A stretch of DNA of 46,967 bases, from the NCBI RefSeq assembly GCF_009711715.1, contig NZ_VENF01000008.1, forward strand, positions 1 to 46,967. The letters are read 5' to 3'. Below are positions 25,987-35,389 of this stretch, one piece after another. The position numbers and the translations under genes are program-made. Below the pieces are notes generated by a model. It saw only the letters and a list, made by a program, of their open reading frames with translations, was not told where the DNA came from and made no database searches. The first letter of the stretch is position 1; each line of letters opens with the position of its first letter. The stretch is from Methylophaga sp. (GTDB taxonomy: Bacteria > Pseudomonadota > Gammaproteobacteria > Nitrosococcales > Methylophagaceae).

Positions 25987-26780
25987 TGGCCGTCCTCACG
26001 ATGTGTTTTGTTTGTCGATAAGCCATTGGGACCTTTGCTGTCCGGATGGCTGTAAAAAGGGACCCGTTTGAGCCAGAGTTTGAGCGCTTGCCAGTAAATC
26101 CGGGCGATAACACGCAAGGTCTGCAAGGGATAGCGCCATGGCAGAGAAGCCATATGAGCTTTGTTCAAAGCTGAAGGCTCAAGTGTCATCTCAGCGCTGA
26201 ATTGCTTTTTATCGTCCTGATACAGCTGCATATCTACCTGTAGCGACTCTGCTTCAAAACTGAAGCGCCACTTGTAATGCATCTGCATTGGCATAAAAGG
26301 TGAGATATGGAAGCATTTATCGAATTCGGTATGCAGGCTTTGCGTTTCACCAGCATCTGCTTTGAACACATAACAATGACGCTGATTCCAGGGTGTATTG
26401 TTAATCTCCGCCAGCACATAAGCCAGTTGCCCCTGCTCATTAATACAGAAGTAGAAACTCACCGGGTTGAATACAAATCCCAGATAACGCGGATGGGTCA
26501 GCAGATAGACCCTGCCAGTGAAGCGCTCGCCCAGCTGCTGTTCAATCTGTGCTTCGACAGCTGATTTCAGTGCCCTATCGGTGGGTCCCAGATAATCCCG
26601 GCGATAAAAGCTGATCAGGTTGAAATGCTCCTGTGACCACCAACGGCTCCGGGAAAAAGTCTGCTCCAGCTGGTCGAGATCAAGCATGACCATAGCCAGC
26701 GGGTAACTGAAATGATGGGTGACTGGTTGCATCCTGTGATGCATCACCTTGCCCTGATACAGCGCCGGTTCAAGCTTCAT
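25983..26780 (-). CDS. DUF1365 family protein
   Basis: A 265-aa protein with the family opening [20 protein letters not shown], followed by [43 protein letters not shown] and [16 protein letters not shown]. The biochemical role is unknown to me. It nearly always sits between an FAD oxidoreductase and a CFA synthase, as here, overlapping both by 4 bp. No signal peptide; probably cytoplasmic and membrane associated. It likely works with the FAD protein in acyl-chain modification. Confidence 0.88.
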   Translation of the reverse strand: MKLEPALYQGKVMHHRMQPVTHHFSYPLAMVMLDLDQLEQTFSRSRWWSQEHFNLISFYRRDYLGPTDRALKSAVEAQIEQQLGERFTGRVYLLTHPRYLGFVFNPVSFYFCINEQGQLAYVLAEINNTPWNQRHCYVFKADAGETQSLHTEFDKCFHISPFMPMQMHYKWRFSFEAESLQVDMQLYQDDKKQFSAEMTLEPSALNKAHMASLPWRYPLQTLRVIARIYWQALKLWLKRVPFYSHPDSKGPNGLSTNKTHREDGQ

Positions 26781-28024
26781 ACCGACATCCTCAGTTGATC
26801 TACAACCCTCAGGGCACTGCTAACCCCATCTTCATGGAAGCCCCAGCCCCAATAGGCACCGCAATAATAGCTGTGCTGTTTACCGGAAATATTCGCCCAG
26901 CGCTGCTGCGCTGCCAGCGTTTGTTCCGTGTAGACCGGATGGGCGTAACGTCGCTCAACAAAGACTTTATGCGGATTAACACGTTCTGCACTGTTGAGTG
27001 ACACAATAAATTCAATGGGCGCGTTCAGGTTTTGCAGTGTATTCATGTGGTAAGAAACCGTGCAGCGCTCAGTCAATGCCTCGCCGATATGCACGTTCCA
27101 GCTGGCCCAGGCCTGAGGATTGGCGGGCAGCACGGATTCATCGGCGTGCAGTTGCATCAGATTCTGCTGATAACGAATACCTCCCAGCACATCAATTTCA
27201 GCCTGACTTGGGTCAGATAACAACTTCAGTGCCTGATCAGAGTGGCAAGCAAACACGACGGCATCAAAAGGTAAAGACTCGCCGCCGACAGATAAGGTCA
27301 CCCCATTGTAGAGACGTCTTACTGACTCGACCGGACTTGATCTGTAGACCTGACCGGGAAAGCGTTTCAGCAGAGCTTCAACATATTGTCTGGAGCCCCC
27401 CTTAACCACGCGCCATTCCGGACGCTGAGTCAAAGACAACATTTTATGATTGCTCATGAATGCCACCAGATAACGGACTGGCATGTTTATCAGGCTTTCA
27501 CCAGGTCCGGACCAGAGTGCACAAGCCATCGGCAGCAGGTGGTCGTTGATAAAAATATCGCTGTAATGATGCGCTTTCAGATACTCACCCACGGTTTGCC
27601 GGTTATCAGCTTCATCCAATACTGCCGGTGCCTCGCGGTAGAAACGCAGCAGATCCGCAATCATCCGGTAAAACCTCGGATTCAGCAGATTTTTTCGCTG
27701 GCAAAACAGTTTGTTAAGACTGGTCGCGTTGTATTCGAGGCCTGTGCTGCTGTTGTGCACACTGAAACTCATCTCGGTGGATTCAGACTCCACATCGAGT
27801 GCATCCAGCAAGTCGCAGAAATGAGGGTAGTTAAGCCGGTTGAATACGATGAAACCACTGTCGACTGACCAGTTTTTGCCCAATACCTCTATCTGGTGGG
27901 TGTCAGTATGTCCCCCGATATAATCATTGGCTTCAAAGACTGTCACCTCAGTCTGCTCAAGGCTGGCAATGTACCAGGCAGCGGTTAATCCGGAGATCCC
28001 CGCACCGACGACCGCAATTCTCAT
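26777..28024 (-). CDS. FAD-dependent oxidoreductase (flavin amine-oxidase fold)
   Basis: A 415-aa flavoprotein. The N-terminal dinucleotide-binding motif is [18 protein letters not shown] with [13 protein letters not shown] following, as in amine oxidases and phytoene-desaturase-type enzymes. Later marks are [23 protein letters not shown] and a C-terminal [13 protein letters not shown] that closes the FAD site. The start at 28024 is fixed by this motif and by the ATGA overlap with the desaturase stop; upstream codons in frame lie inside that gene. Its companions are DUF1365 and CFA synthase. It may oxidise or isomerise lipid acyl chains; no substrate is shown. Confidence 0.9.
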   Translation of the reverse strand: MRIAVVGAGISGLTAAWYIASLEQTEVTVFEANDYIGGHTDTHQIEVLGKNWSVDSGFIVFNRLNYPHFCDLLDALDVESESTEMSFSVHNSSTGLEYNATSLNKLFCQRKNLLNPRFYRMIADLLRFYREAPAVLDEADNRQTVGEYLKAHHYSDIFINDHLLPMACALWSGPGESLINMPVRYLVAFMSNHKMLSLTQRPEWRVVKGGSRQYVEALLKRFPGQVYRSSPVESVRRLYNGVTLSVGGESLPFDAVVFACHSDQALKLLSDPSQAEIDVLGGIRYQQNLMQLHADESVLPANPQAWASWNVHIGEALTERCTVSYHMNTLQNLNAPIEFIVSLNSAERVNPHKVFVERRYAHPVYTEQTLAAQQRWANISGKQHSYYCGAYWGWGFHEDGVSSALRVVDQLRMSV

Positions 28025-28944
28025 TGCCCCGCCTCCCTGCAGATCTGGGGCGCATCGCGTTTTTCTTTTGCAATCGTACGCACATCCCAGATCAAACCCA
28101 CGCTTTTCATACACAAGAGCAGGTAGTAACTGATATCAATTTCCCACCAGTAAAAGCCCTGTCTGGCTGACGCAGCATGATAGTGATGGTTGTTGTGCCA
28201 GCCTTCGCCCAGCGTCAGCAGAGCCAGCCAGAAGTTATTCCGGCTGTCGTCCTGGGTTTGGTAACGTCGCCGGCCGAGACGATGTGCCAGCGAGTTAATC
28301 AGCAAGGTGGCATGAATCAGAAGCACAGTGGAAATAAAATAGCCCCAGATGACCAGTTGCCAGCCGCTGGTATTCAGTGTCGGTTGCCAGACTGCCAGGC
28401 TTTCTCCGATCGCATAGAGGGAAACCGCCAGCAAAACAGGAACGGCAATATCGTAGCGGTCCAGCCAGCGCAGCTCAGGGAAACGAGCCAACTCGGGCAC
28501 CAGGCTGAGGTCCGCTTTAAAATGTTTTCTGCTCAGAAACCAGCCCATATGACTCCAGATAAAGCCCTGCTTTGGGGAATGTGGATCCTTGTCTTTATCC
28601 GCATGGCGGTGGTGTTGTCGATGATGCGCTGCCCACCATAAGGGTCCCCGCTGAGTAGCACTGGCACCGATTAGAGCAAACAGAAACTGCAGCCAGCGAG
28701 ACGTTTTAAAGGATTTGTGTGCAAAGTAACGATGATAAAAAGCGGTAATCGCAAACATGCGCAGCAGGTAGAGTCCCACTGCAATTGCGACTGCCACGGT
28801 TGATGTGCCAACCCAGAAAACAGCAAAGCAACCAAGATGAAGACCGATAAAGGGGATGATTCTTAACCAGTCGATACCTGCCCGGTCAGCATAGCTGTCC
28901 TGTTGCTGCAGGTGACTGTCGAACCAGTAACGTAACGCTCGCAT
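28021..28944 (-). CDS. Acyl-CoA/acyl-lipid delta-9-type fatty acid desaturase
   Basis: A 307-aa membrane di-iron desaturase. The three histidine boxes are complete: HRYFAH, HHRQHH and HNNHHYH. Four hydrophobic segments lie around them. It introduces a cis double bond in saturated chains, creating the substrate for CFA-type methyltransferases downstream. I use the ATG at 28944, preceded by GAGAGTGG; a GTG at 28968 would add eight residues. It is the first gene of the lipid operon and overlaps the FAD gene by 4 bp. The promoter region carries paired GTGAA repeats. Confidence 0.9.
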   Translation of the reverse strand: MRALRYWFDSHLQQQDSYADRAGIDWLRIIPFIGLHLGCFAVFWVGTSTVAVAIAVGLYLLRMFAITAFYHRYFAHKSFKTSRWLQFLFALIGASATQRGPLWWAAHHRQHHRHADKDKDPHSPKQGFIWSHMGWFLSRKHFKADLSLVPELARFPELRWLDRYDIAVPVLLAVSLYAIGESLAVWQPTLNTSGWQLVIWGYFISTVLLIHATLLINSLAHRLGRRRYQTQDDSRNNFWLALLTLGEGWHNNHHYHAASARQGFYWWEIDISYYLLLCMKSVGLIWDVRTIAKEKRDAPQICREAGQ

Positions 28945-28984
28945 AGCCACTCTCAAAGTGTTTGGCACAGACTAGAGCGCAAAA

Positions 28985-29034
28985 TGTGAATTTGATGTGA
29001 AAGCAGTAATAATGCGGCTTCACCCGGATTTCAC
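28985..29034. promoter_or_regulatory. Divergent promoter with two inverted pairs of 11-bp-spaced GTGAA half-sites
   Basis: GTGAA at 28986-28990 and 28997-29001, and TTCAC at 29019-29023 and 29030-29034. Each pair is spaced 11 bp, as in OmpR/PhoB-type tandem sites, and the two pairs face each other. The central TAATAATG (29007-29014) reads as a -10-like box on both strands (TAATAAT / CATTATTA). It lies between the desaturase operon and the chalcone-isomerase-like gene. Confidence 0.6.
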
Positions 29035-29126
29035 GATCATTGGCGACACAATTTGCCGTACCTGAAAAATAATAAAAAACAAGGTAAATCGCACACAATA
29101 CAATTTTAGACTTCCGGAGACCAGCT

Positions 29127-29660
29127 ATGATCCGTCGTGCCTGTTTTTTATTGACTGTCCTTTTCGCCCAGCACAGCCTGGCTGATGTTTTCTCAAGCCA
29201 AGTTCAGACTCAATACGGTCAACTCGAGAAATGCAGCCAGACTCAAATCTCAGTGATGAAGTTTATCGATGTTGCCGATGCCGCGCTTTACAGCAGCGAC
29301 TGTACCCAGCTGCCGGCGTTGACATCCGACTTGCAACTGTCATTTATCTATCATCGTGATATTGCCGCCGAAGACTTTATTGAAGCAGCAGAGACCTTGC
29401 TCGAACGTAACCTGTCGGCTACAGAGTTTCAGCAGATCGAACAGGATCTGGCACAGTTTAATACCGGCTATGAATCAGTTGCGGAAGGTGACCGCTACGA
29501 TATTCGTCGCAATCAGGACGGACTGTCATTGTTTAAAAACAACCGTCTTGTCAGCCAACATGCTTCAACAACGCTGGGGCAACGCTATTATCAGATCTGG
29601 TTTGGAGACAAACCCTTTAATGACAAACTCAAACAAGCCTTGCTCGAACCTGATGACTAG
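29127..29660 (+). CDS. Chalcone isomerase-like periplasmic protein
   Basis: A 177-aa secreted protein with a signal peptide (residues 1-19, cut near SLA-DVF). The mature part follows the bacterial chalcone-isomerase-like family: MKFIDVADAALYSSDC, LSFIYHRDIAAEDFIEAAETLL, then EGDRYDI and the closing YYQIWFGDKPFNDKLKQALL. Bacterial members are not flavonoid enzymes as far as I know; the fold also binds fatty acids. It diverges from the desaturase operon and shares its regulatory region. In other proteobacteria such genes travel with the same FAD/DUF1365/CFA set. A role in fatty-acid binding or periplasmic lipid handling is an inference. CCGGAG is the ribosome-binding site. Confidence 0.75.
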   Translation: MIRRACFLLTVLFAQHSLADVFSSQVQTQYGQLEKCSQTQISVMKFIDVADAALYSSDCTQLPALTSDLQLSFIYHRDIAAEDFIEAAETLLERNLSATEFQQIEQDLAQFNTGYESVAEGDRYDIRRNQDGLSLFKNNRLVSQHASTTLGQRYYQIWFGDKPFNDKLKQALLEPDD

Positions 29661-31024
29661 TCCATTTGTTTTTTTGAAACAAAAGCAAGCGCAGCCTGAT
29701 TGACCCTCGGTGCCAGAATCAGTGCCGCGGTCATGGTAGGAATCGCCATTAAGGCATACATCGAATCAACCAGGCTGACCACCATCTGCATCGAGGCAAC
29801 GGCCCCTGATACCACCAGCACAATGTAAATCCAGATATAGCGATGCTGGTATTCAGCACCGATGAGAAAACCCAGGCATTTGCTGCCGTAATACCAGAAA
29901 GTGAAGACGGTACTCAGACTGAGCATGATCACAATCAGCGCCAGCATAACCGCACTGCCATGGGGAAATAAATCGCGAAAAGCCATTGCCGTCATCGTGA
30001 TGCCATCATGCTCGGTGCTCTGCCAGACGCCACTGATCAGGATCACTAATGCCGTACAGGTACACACAATCAGGGTATCAATTACCGGCCCCATCATCGC
30101 AACCATGCCTTCCCTGACTGGCTCCCGGGTTTTCGCTGCCCCATGAGCCATGGCTTCAGTGCCGATACCGGCTTCGTTGGAAAAGGCCGCTCGCTGTATC
30201 CCGGTCACAATGACCGCCCCCACTACGCCGCCGGCCACCGCCTGACCGCTGAAAGCATCATGCACTATCAATTGCAGGGCAGCCGGTACAGCATCGACAT
30301 GGCTGAACAGCACAAAACCGGTCAGTAACATATAGAGCACGACCATTACAGGTACCAGAATCGCTGTCACCTGCCCCAGCCGGGGCAAACGTCCCAGCCC
30401 GACAAACAGCACCAGTATTGCCAGTAATAATCCCAGGCCCAGGTCGAAGTTGAAGTGAGCACCAGCCTGGGTAAATCCGGCCGGTATCGCGATCGTATCG
30501 CGCACCACCTGCACCAGTTGATTAACCTGAAAAATCGGCATTGTGCCCAATAGACCGGCGACGGCAAAAAAATAAGCCAGTGGCCGCCAGCGCCTGCCCA
30601 TCCCTTCACGGATCACGTACATCGGCCCGCCCTGCCATTGCCCTGCTGTGTCGCGGCCCCGATACATCACGGCCAGCGTGCAGGTATAAAACTTGGTGGC
30701 AATCCCCACCAGTGCACTGATCCACATCCAGAACACAGCACCAGGTCCGCCAATCGCGATGGCTATGGCTACCCCTGAGACATTACCCATACCCAGCGTG
30801 CCTGACAATGCTGTGCTCAGGGCCTGGAAATGAGAAAGCTGACCCGGATCGTCCTCATCCTTCTTCCTGAACAGCAAACGGAAACTATGGCCCAGATAAC
30901 GATAAGGCAGAAAACGCGAGTAAACCAGGAAGAAAAGCCCGCCACCAACCAGTAAAACCACCAGGGGCAGTCCCCAGAGGAAGGCAGCAAGTTGTTGCAG
31001 AAAGTGTTCTATCTCAGCAAACAT
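29657..31024 (-). CDS. Alanine/glycine:cation symporter (AGCS family)
   Basis: A 455-aa inner-membrane transporter with about eleven helices. Family motifs are LSGTLGMGNVSGVAIAIAIGGPGAVFWMW near residue 75 and AAFSNEAGIGTEAMAHGAAKT near 280, both strongly conserved in Na+-coupled alanine or glycine carriers. Substrate range is inferred. The gene starts 7 bp after the stop of the PutP-like symporter, so they form one transcription unit, possibly the tail of the ectoine operon. It overlaps the convergent chalcone-isomerase-like gene by 4 bp at the 3' end. Confidence 0.92.
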   Translation of the reverse strand: MFAEIEHFLQQLAAFLWGLPLVVLLVGGGLFFLVYSRFLPYRYLGHSFRLLFRKKDEDDPGQLSHFQALSTALSGTLGMGNVSGVAIAIAIGGPGAVFWMWISALVGIATKFYTCTLAVMYRGRDTAGQWQGGPMYVIREGMGRRWRPLAYFFAVAGLLGTMPIFQVNQLVQVVRDTIAIPAGFTQAGAHFNFDLGLGLLLAILVLFVGLGRLPRLGQVTAILVPVMVVLYMLLTGFVLFSHVDAVPAALQLIVHDAFSGQAVAGGVVGAVIVTGIQRAAFSNEAGIGTEAMAHGAAKTREPVREGMVAMMGPVIDTLIVCTCTALVILISGVWQSTEHDGITMTAMAFRDLFPHGSAVMLALIVIMLSLSTVFTFWYYGSKCLGFLIGAEYQHRYIWIYIVLVVSGAVASMQMVVSLVDSMYALMAIPTMTAALILAPRVNQAALAFVSKKQMD

Positions 31025-31031
31025 GCCGTTC

Positions 31032-32453
31032 TCATTCAGCTGTGACAGCCGCTTCCTGTTTCCGTCGCCACCAGAGCACAGTCGTGAGAATAATCAAACC
31101 ACTCATGATGCCCGGTAGCCCTTCGTATACCGCTGTGTGCCAGCCGGCAAAGCGCCAGCCCAGAGCCACAGCGAGCCCCACCAGCATGGCGATCACACTG
31201 AGTCGCTGACCGGGTTTGAAGCCCAGCGATAACACTATCAATAATGGTGCGAAGGCACTGGCCAGACCGGACCAGGCAAAAATGACCAGACTGAACACGC
31301 TATCCGAGGCAGACAACGCCCAGATTAAGGCAATAAACACGATGAGGATGGTTGTCAGCTTGAGGTACAGCGTATTTTCAATACCCCGTGGTAACAAATC
31401 ATGAGTGACGGCAGCTGAACAATTGAGTACCAGTGAGTCGGCCGTCGACATGGTGGCAGCGAAAATGCCCGCCAGTACCAGCCCGACAAACACTGGTGGC
31501 AATAACTCCATCGCCATGGTTGGCAATGCCAGTTCAGCATCAAATCCCGCCGGATCCCCGCCCAGATAAACCCGTGACAGCAAACCGACGCCGGTCGACA
31601 TAAAATAAAATGCGGTGAACCATACGTAATACCAGATGCGGGCACGCACCATTCGTCCTGATTCTGCCAGCGCCATAAACCGTATCATGACGTGGGGCTG
31701 ACCGATCACCGAAAAGCCGGCGAACATCCACCCCAGTGCAAACATGACGCCACCAGCAATGCCCGGCAGAATCAAATCATCTGGAAACAGGTCAAGAAAG
31801 CCCTCCACCTTATCCATTTCATTGATAGCGCCGTCTATACCACCCAGAGAGACGGTGGCTATGACCAGCATCACTGCCATCGCGATAATCATTACCACCG
31901 ATTGTGCAGCATCGGTCCAGATAGAAGCCCGGATGCCACCTGCCATGCAATACAGGGCCACCATAATGGCGCCCATCACCGCGCCTGCATAATAGGGCCA
32001 GTCGAGCAGGACATGCAGTGCTTTACTGCCGGCCACCAGCTGTGCGCCGGCATAGGCCATGAGGAACACAAGCGAAATCAGTGCAATCAACCATTGCAGC
32101 ATCTGGTCATGTTGTCCATGCCAGTTACTGAGTACACCGGCATAGCTGGGCTGGGAGGTATCTTTTGTTGCCTGACGCAGACGTGAATGGATAAAGGTGG
32201 AAGCGATGAAGTCACCGATAATCCAGGCCACCATCAGCCAGACTGCGGCAAAGCCGGTGGCATAGGTGTAGCCGATGACACCAATAAACATGTAGCCGCT
32301 GTTATTGGTAGCTACGGCTGACAAACCGACCAGGCTCGGCGGCACGTCACTACTGGCCAGATAATAATCTTTCTTAGTGCCGCGGCTGCGTAATACCGAA
32401 CTTACGCCAATGGCAACAAAAACGGCCAGAAAAGCAAGAAAACTCCAGACCAT
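31032..32453 (-). CDS. putP: Sodium/solute symporter, PutP-like (proline)
   Basis: A 473-aa SSS-family Na+ symporter with about thirteen helices. The sodium-site and substrate-site signatures fit PutP: LSAVATNNSGYMFIGVIG near the start, MFAGFSVIGQPHVMIRFMAL in the middle and FAATMSTADSLVLNCSAAV in the C-terminal half. Proline is the likely substrate, though other osmolytes are carried by relatives. It sits between a TPR protein and an AGCS symporter, downstream of ectABC-ask; uptake of a compatible solute would fit. AAGGTG precedes the ATG. The symbol is given by similarity only. Confidence 0.85.
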   Translation of the reverse strand: MVWSFLAFLAVFVAIGVSSVLRSRGTKKDYYLASSDVPPSLVGLSAVATNNSGYMFIGVIGYTYATGFAAVWLMVAWIIGDFIASTFIHSRLRQATKDTSQPSYAGVLSNWHGQHDQMLQWLIALISLVFLMAYAGAQLVAGSKALHVLLDWPYYAGAVMGAIMVALYCMAGGIRASIWTDAAQSVVMIIAMAVMLVIATVSLGGIDGAINEMDKVEGFLDLFPDDLILPGIAGGVMFALGWMFAGFSVIGQPHVMIRFMALAESGRMVRARIWYYVWFTAFYFMSTGVGLLSRVYLGGDPAGFDAELALPTMAMELLPPVFVGLVLAGIFAATMSTADSLVLNCSAAVTHDLLPRGIENTLYLKLTTILIVFIALIWALSASDSVFSLVIFAWSGLASAFAPLLIVLSLGFKPGQRLSVIAMLVGLAVALGWRFAGWHTAVYEGLPGIMSGLIILTTVLWWRRKQEAAVTAE

Positions 32454-32489
32454 GATTCACCTTTTTTCAAACCTGGCTGGAACGGTAGA

Positions 32490-33365
32490 TTAGCTGTCGG
32501 TGCCGGGTTTAAGTATATCTTCGATTCCAGGATAGGATTGCAGCGGTGACAAGGCCGGGTCGTTCTGGCTTTGTTCACGGTAAGTCTCGCTGCAACTGAC
32601 AGCCCGTTGCAGATAGTGCACCGCCTCATCAAGCTGACCCAGTGCTGTATGCGCACAGGCAAGTTGATAGAAAGCGTGACCATTATCCGGATCGGATTCC
32701 AGCGCCTGATGACAGAGATTGATCGCCCATTGTGGTTCAGAAATTTCCAGTACTGCGTCAGCTTTGTATGTGAGCGCCTCAGTATCGTAGGGACGTATCG
32801 CCATGATCTGATCATAAACCGCAATTTTATTGGTGGGGTTGGTCTCCTGACCCGCCCGCAGCCACAGAGACTGAACTTCCTGTGTACGTTCGATTTTTTC
32901 GCGGTTCTCTTCGATCTGCTGAGTTTCTTTACTCAACTGTTGCTCAATAGCGTGCAGACGCTGTTCGTATTCTGTGATCAGACTGTTAATTTCCTGGTCC
33001 GCCAGCGTGTGCACCCGTTCCTTTATTTCGCGGATCGATGACCAGCCCACCAGAACCAGAATTGAGGATGCGGCGGCAATCAGATAGAAGAAATAGGTCA
33101 CCGTATTGGTAGCATAGCTGACCGCTTTATCGACAGCAGACAATTCGCGGTCAACCATCATTTGGATCAACTCAGCCCGATTGGCGGCCATATCCGTACG
33201 CAGGGCTTTCAGTTCATCGAGCACGTAACGCTCTATAAACGGGCTGTAGAGCGGCTCTTCCAGCTGCTCTATCTGTGCTTTCATTTGAACCTGTTCAGCC
33301 GTTTCAGCAGCAATTAGCTGAAACGGCAACAGGCTGAGACATATCGCAATCAGGATGCGAGACAT
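32490..33365 (-). CDS. Membrane-anchored TPR protein downstream of ask
   Basis: A 291-aa protein of unknown function. It has a signal peptide or first membrane helix (about 1-20), a helical segment (about 25-85), a strong membrane helix (about 88-107, YFFYLIAAASSILVLVGW), a coiled coil (about 112-165, Glu/Gln rich) and tetratricopeptide repeats (about 180-265, e.g. AINLCHQALESDPDNGHAFYQLACAHTALG cut into two units). The end carries SPLQSYPGIEDIL. The start lies 16 bp inside the end of ask, so it is coupled to the ectoine operon. A scaffold or regulator of a membrane complex is possible; nothing shows which. The residue run quoted is split over positions 214-243. Confidence 0.75.
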   Translation of the reverse strand: MSRILIAICLSLLPFQLIAAETAEQVQMKAQIEQLEEPLYSPFIERYVLDELKALRTDMAANRAELIQMMVDRELSAVDKAVSYATNTVTYFFYLIAAASSILVLVGWSSIREIKERVHTLADQEINSLITEYEQRLHAIEQQLSKETQQIEENREKIERTQEVQSLWLRAGQETNPTNKIAVYDQIMAIRPYDTEALTYKADAVLEISEPQWAINLCHQALESDPDNGHAFYQLACAHTALGQLDEAVHYLQRAVSCSETYREQSQNDPALSPLQSYPGIEDILKPGTDS

Positions 33366-34792
33366 ATTGCTTTACCGTGATCATGAATTTCAACGAGTAC
33401 ACTATGCAGGCTTTTAATGGCATTGTCATAATCGCCTTCATCAATAATAAACTGCATATCGACCTGACGCATAGACTGGTGCATGGCCAGCACGGAGATA
33501 TTCTCCCTGGCCAGCGAGCCAACCGTTTTTGCCAGGATACCCGGAATTTTCATGTCGCTGCCAATCGCCGAGACGATAGCAACCTTCTGCTGATTAATTT
33601 CAGCATCGGCAAAGCATTCTTCCAGCGCATTGCGAATACGCTTAATGGTTTTCAGATTAGTCGACAGATAGTGGGTGATGGTATTGGCGTTGATATCCTT
33701 GGAGATGATATGCGCCTTGAAACGGCGGATCGTAGCCAGGATCTCGCGATCATAATCAGCAATATTGCCTGCCATATCCTGATCAAATAATTCAAAGGCA
33801 TAAACGCCTTTACAGCCAGCAATGATCTCCACACAGGGATCCACACTGACATAGTCACCGGTAATCAGGGTACCGGCATGCTCCGGCTCGAAGGTATTCC
33901 GCACACGCAGTGGAATATCATTGCGGCGCAGCCCTTTCGCTGCCTTCGGATGAATCGCTTCCATACCCAGATTCGCGAGCTGATCAGCCACATCGTAGTT
34001 GGTGCGGCCGATTGGTACCGCGTTATCCTCACCCACCAGGCGCGGATCAGCACTACTGAGGTGAAACTCTTTGTGGATAATCGCTTCATTGGCTTCCGTC
34101 AGTACTGCAATGCGGCTGAAGGTCATTTCACTATAGCCCCTGTCGAACGTCGACATCAGGCCATCATCGCTGTGAGCGTAGCCGGTCACGATGGGTAGCT
34201 GTTTGCTTAGGTCAATTTCGGCAAATGCGCGTTTGATTCGCTCATCCAGCGGGATATGTTTATCTGTCTGCCAGGCGGTCAGATCCACAAACTTGGCGTC
34301 GATACCATCGCGCTGGAGCAATTGCGCCGTGTTCCAGGCACTGTGAGCTTCACCAATACTGGCGAGCATTTCACGGACTGTTTCCAGGTGCATATCCAGC
34401 TCGAAGTGACCGTGCTGACAAAGACGGTGCAGGTCGGCCAGACAGCGCTCGGCATCATCCAACCGTTCACCGATAAAGTTATTGGCGCGGTCAAGGTTGG
34501 CTTTTTTCTTGTAAAAACTTTTGTTGATATCAAACATTTTCTGCTTGAGTTGATGCAGGGCATCGCGCCAGCTGTCATCCTCTTCACCGTTGGCAAACAG
34601 GCCAAAAACACCCGGCTGGCCACTCTTTTTGTGTTCAAGCAGTAAATCGGTCATGCCGCCGTAGGCAGAGACCACAAAAATTCGGTTGTAGATTGAGTCG
34701 TTATGTACCGGTTTGAGAATAATATTATCGCGCACCGCCTCATAATCACTCATTGACGTGCCGCCGATTTTTTCTACCGTATGAAAACTCAT
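33350..34792 (-). CDS. ask: Ectoine-type aspartokinase
   Basis: A 480-aa aspartate kinase of the Ask_Ect type, which makes aspartyl phosphate for the ectoine route from aspartate. The kinase domain begins VEKIGGTSMSDYEAV; the usual KFGGTS is KIGGTS, as typical of Ask_Ect. SAYGGMTDLLL and GYAHSDDGLMSTFDRGYSEM follow. Two ACT domains occupy the C-terminal third (VAIVSAIGSDM). I set the start at 34792, since upstream in-frame codons do not resemble the family and MSFHTVEKIGG is the expected N-terminus. It is the fourth gene of the ect operon, after a 108-bp gap with a strong hairpin. Confidence 0.94.
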   Translation of the reverse strand: MSFHTVEKIGGTSMSDYEAVRDNIILKPVHNDSIYNRIFVVSAYGGMTDLLLEHKKSGQPGVFGLFANGEEDDSWRDALHQLKQKMFDINKSFYKKKANLDRANNFIGERLDDAERCLADLHRLCQHGHFELDMHLETVREMLASIGEAHSAWNTAQLLQRDGIDAKFVDLTAWQTDKHIPLDERIKRAFAEIDLSKQLPIVTGYAHSDDGLMSTFDRGYSEMTFSRIAVLTEANEAIIHKEFHLSSADPRLVGEDNAVPIGRTNYDVADQLANLGMEAIHPKAAKGLRRNDIPLRVRNTFEPEHAGTLITGDYVSVDPCVEIIAGCKGVYAFELFDQDMAGNIADYDREILATIRRFKAHIISKDINANTITHYLSTNLKTIKRIRNALEECFADAEINQQKVAIVSAIGSDMKIPGILAKTVGSLARENISVLAMHQSMRQVDMQFIIDEGDYDNAIKSLHSVLVEIHDHGKAICLAS

Positions 34793-34823
34793 TATTTTCT
34801 CTCTGGTTATCCTTTTGTTGATG

Positions 34824-34874
34824 ACCCGACAGGTCATGCGACCGGACAGCATCATTGCTGACCGGTCGTCGGGT
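34824..34874 (-). other. Long hairpin in the ectC-ask gap
   Basis: Outer arms ACCCGAC (34824-34830) and GTCGGGT (34868-34874); inner arms ACCGGACAGCA (34841-34851) and TGCTGACCGGT (34856-34866) with one A-A mismatch. No T-tract follows on the minus strand, so it is more likely an mRNA processing or stability element, or a leaky attenuator. Confidence 0.55.
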
Positions 34875-34900
34875 TTAGCCCGTATTAATGCCGCTCTGAC

Positions 34901-35305
34901 TCAGTCGGCGATAGCATCCGCCGTCAGTTCATAAGCGCCATCTTTGTTGTGGACTTCGTTACCAATCAGTGGCGGGTTGAAGACACAAGCCAGCTTCAAC
35001 TCTTTGAAAGCACGCAGGGTATGGCGGTCGTGCTTATCAAGGTTGTAAAGCGTGCCGGGACTGATGGGATATTTCTTACCATCATCCAGGGTTTCTACTT
35101 CGCCTTCGCCACTGATGCAGTAAACCGATTCAAGATGGTTCTGATAATGCATTTGGAAATCAGCACCTTCATAAATCGTGGTGATATGGAATGAATATCC
35201 CATATTGTCGTCTTTCAGCAGCAGGCGGGTACTGTCCCAGTTACCCTTGGGGTCGTATATTTTACGGGTGGTTCTTTCTGCATCCTGAAGTTGTCTGACG
35301 AGCAT
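34901..35305 (-). CDS. ectC: L-ectoine synthase
   Basis: A 134-aa cupin that closes N-gamma-acetyl-diaminobutyrate into ectoine, the final step. Family marks are [12 protein letters not shown] at the start, [19 protein letters not shown], and the cupin core with the metal-binding Glu57, Tyr84 and His92 regions ([32 protein letters not shown]). Length is standard. It is third in the operon. A hairpin lies between ectB and ectC. Confidence 0.97.
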   Translation of the reverse strand: MLVRQLQDAERTTRKIYDPKGNWDSTRLLLKDDNMGYSFHITTIYEGADFQMHYQNHLESVYCISGEGEVETLDDGKKYPISPGTLYNLDKHDRHTLRAFKELKLACVFNPPLIGNEVHNKDGAYELTADAIAD

Positions 35306-35350
35306 GTATTTACCTCTGCAATTAAATGTATCTGTTTGAAAAAAGGATGA

Positions 35351-35376
35351 GGGACGATGGCGGTTGCCACCATCCC
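35351..35376 (-). other. Hairpin in the ectB-ectC gap
   Basis: GGGACGATGGC (35351-35361) pairs with GCCACCATCCC (35366-35376) through 11 bp including two wobbles when read as RNA from the minus strand. There is no T-run, so read-through into ectC is expected. Confidence 0.5.
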
Positions 35377-35389
35377 GAAGCCCTGATTT

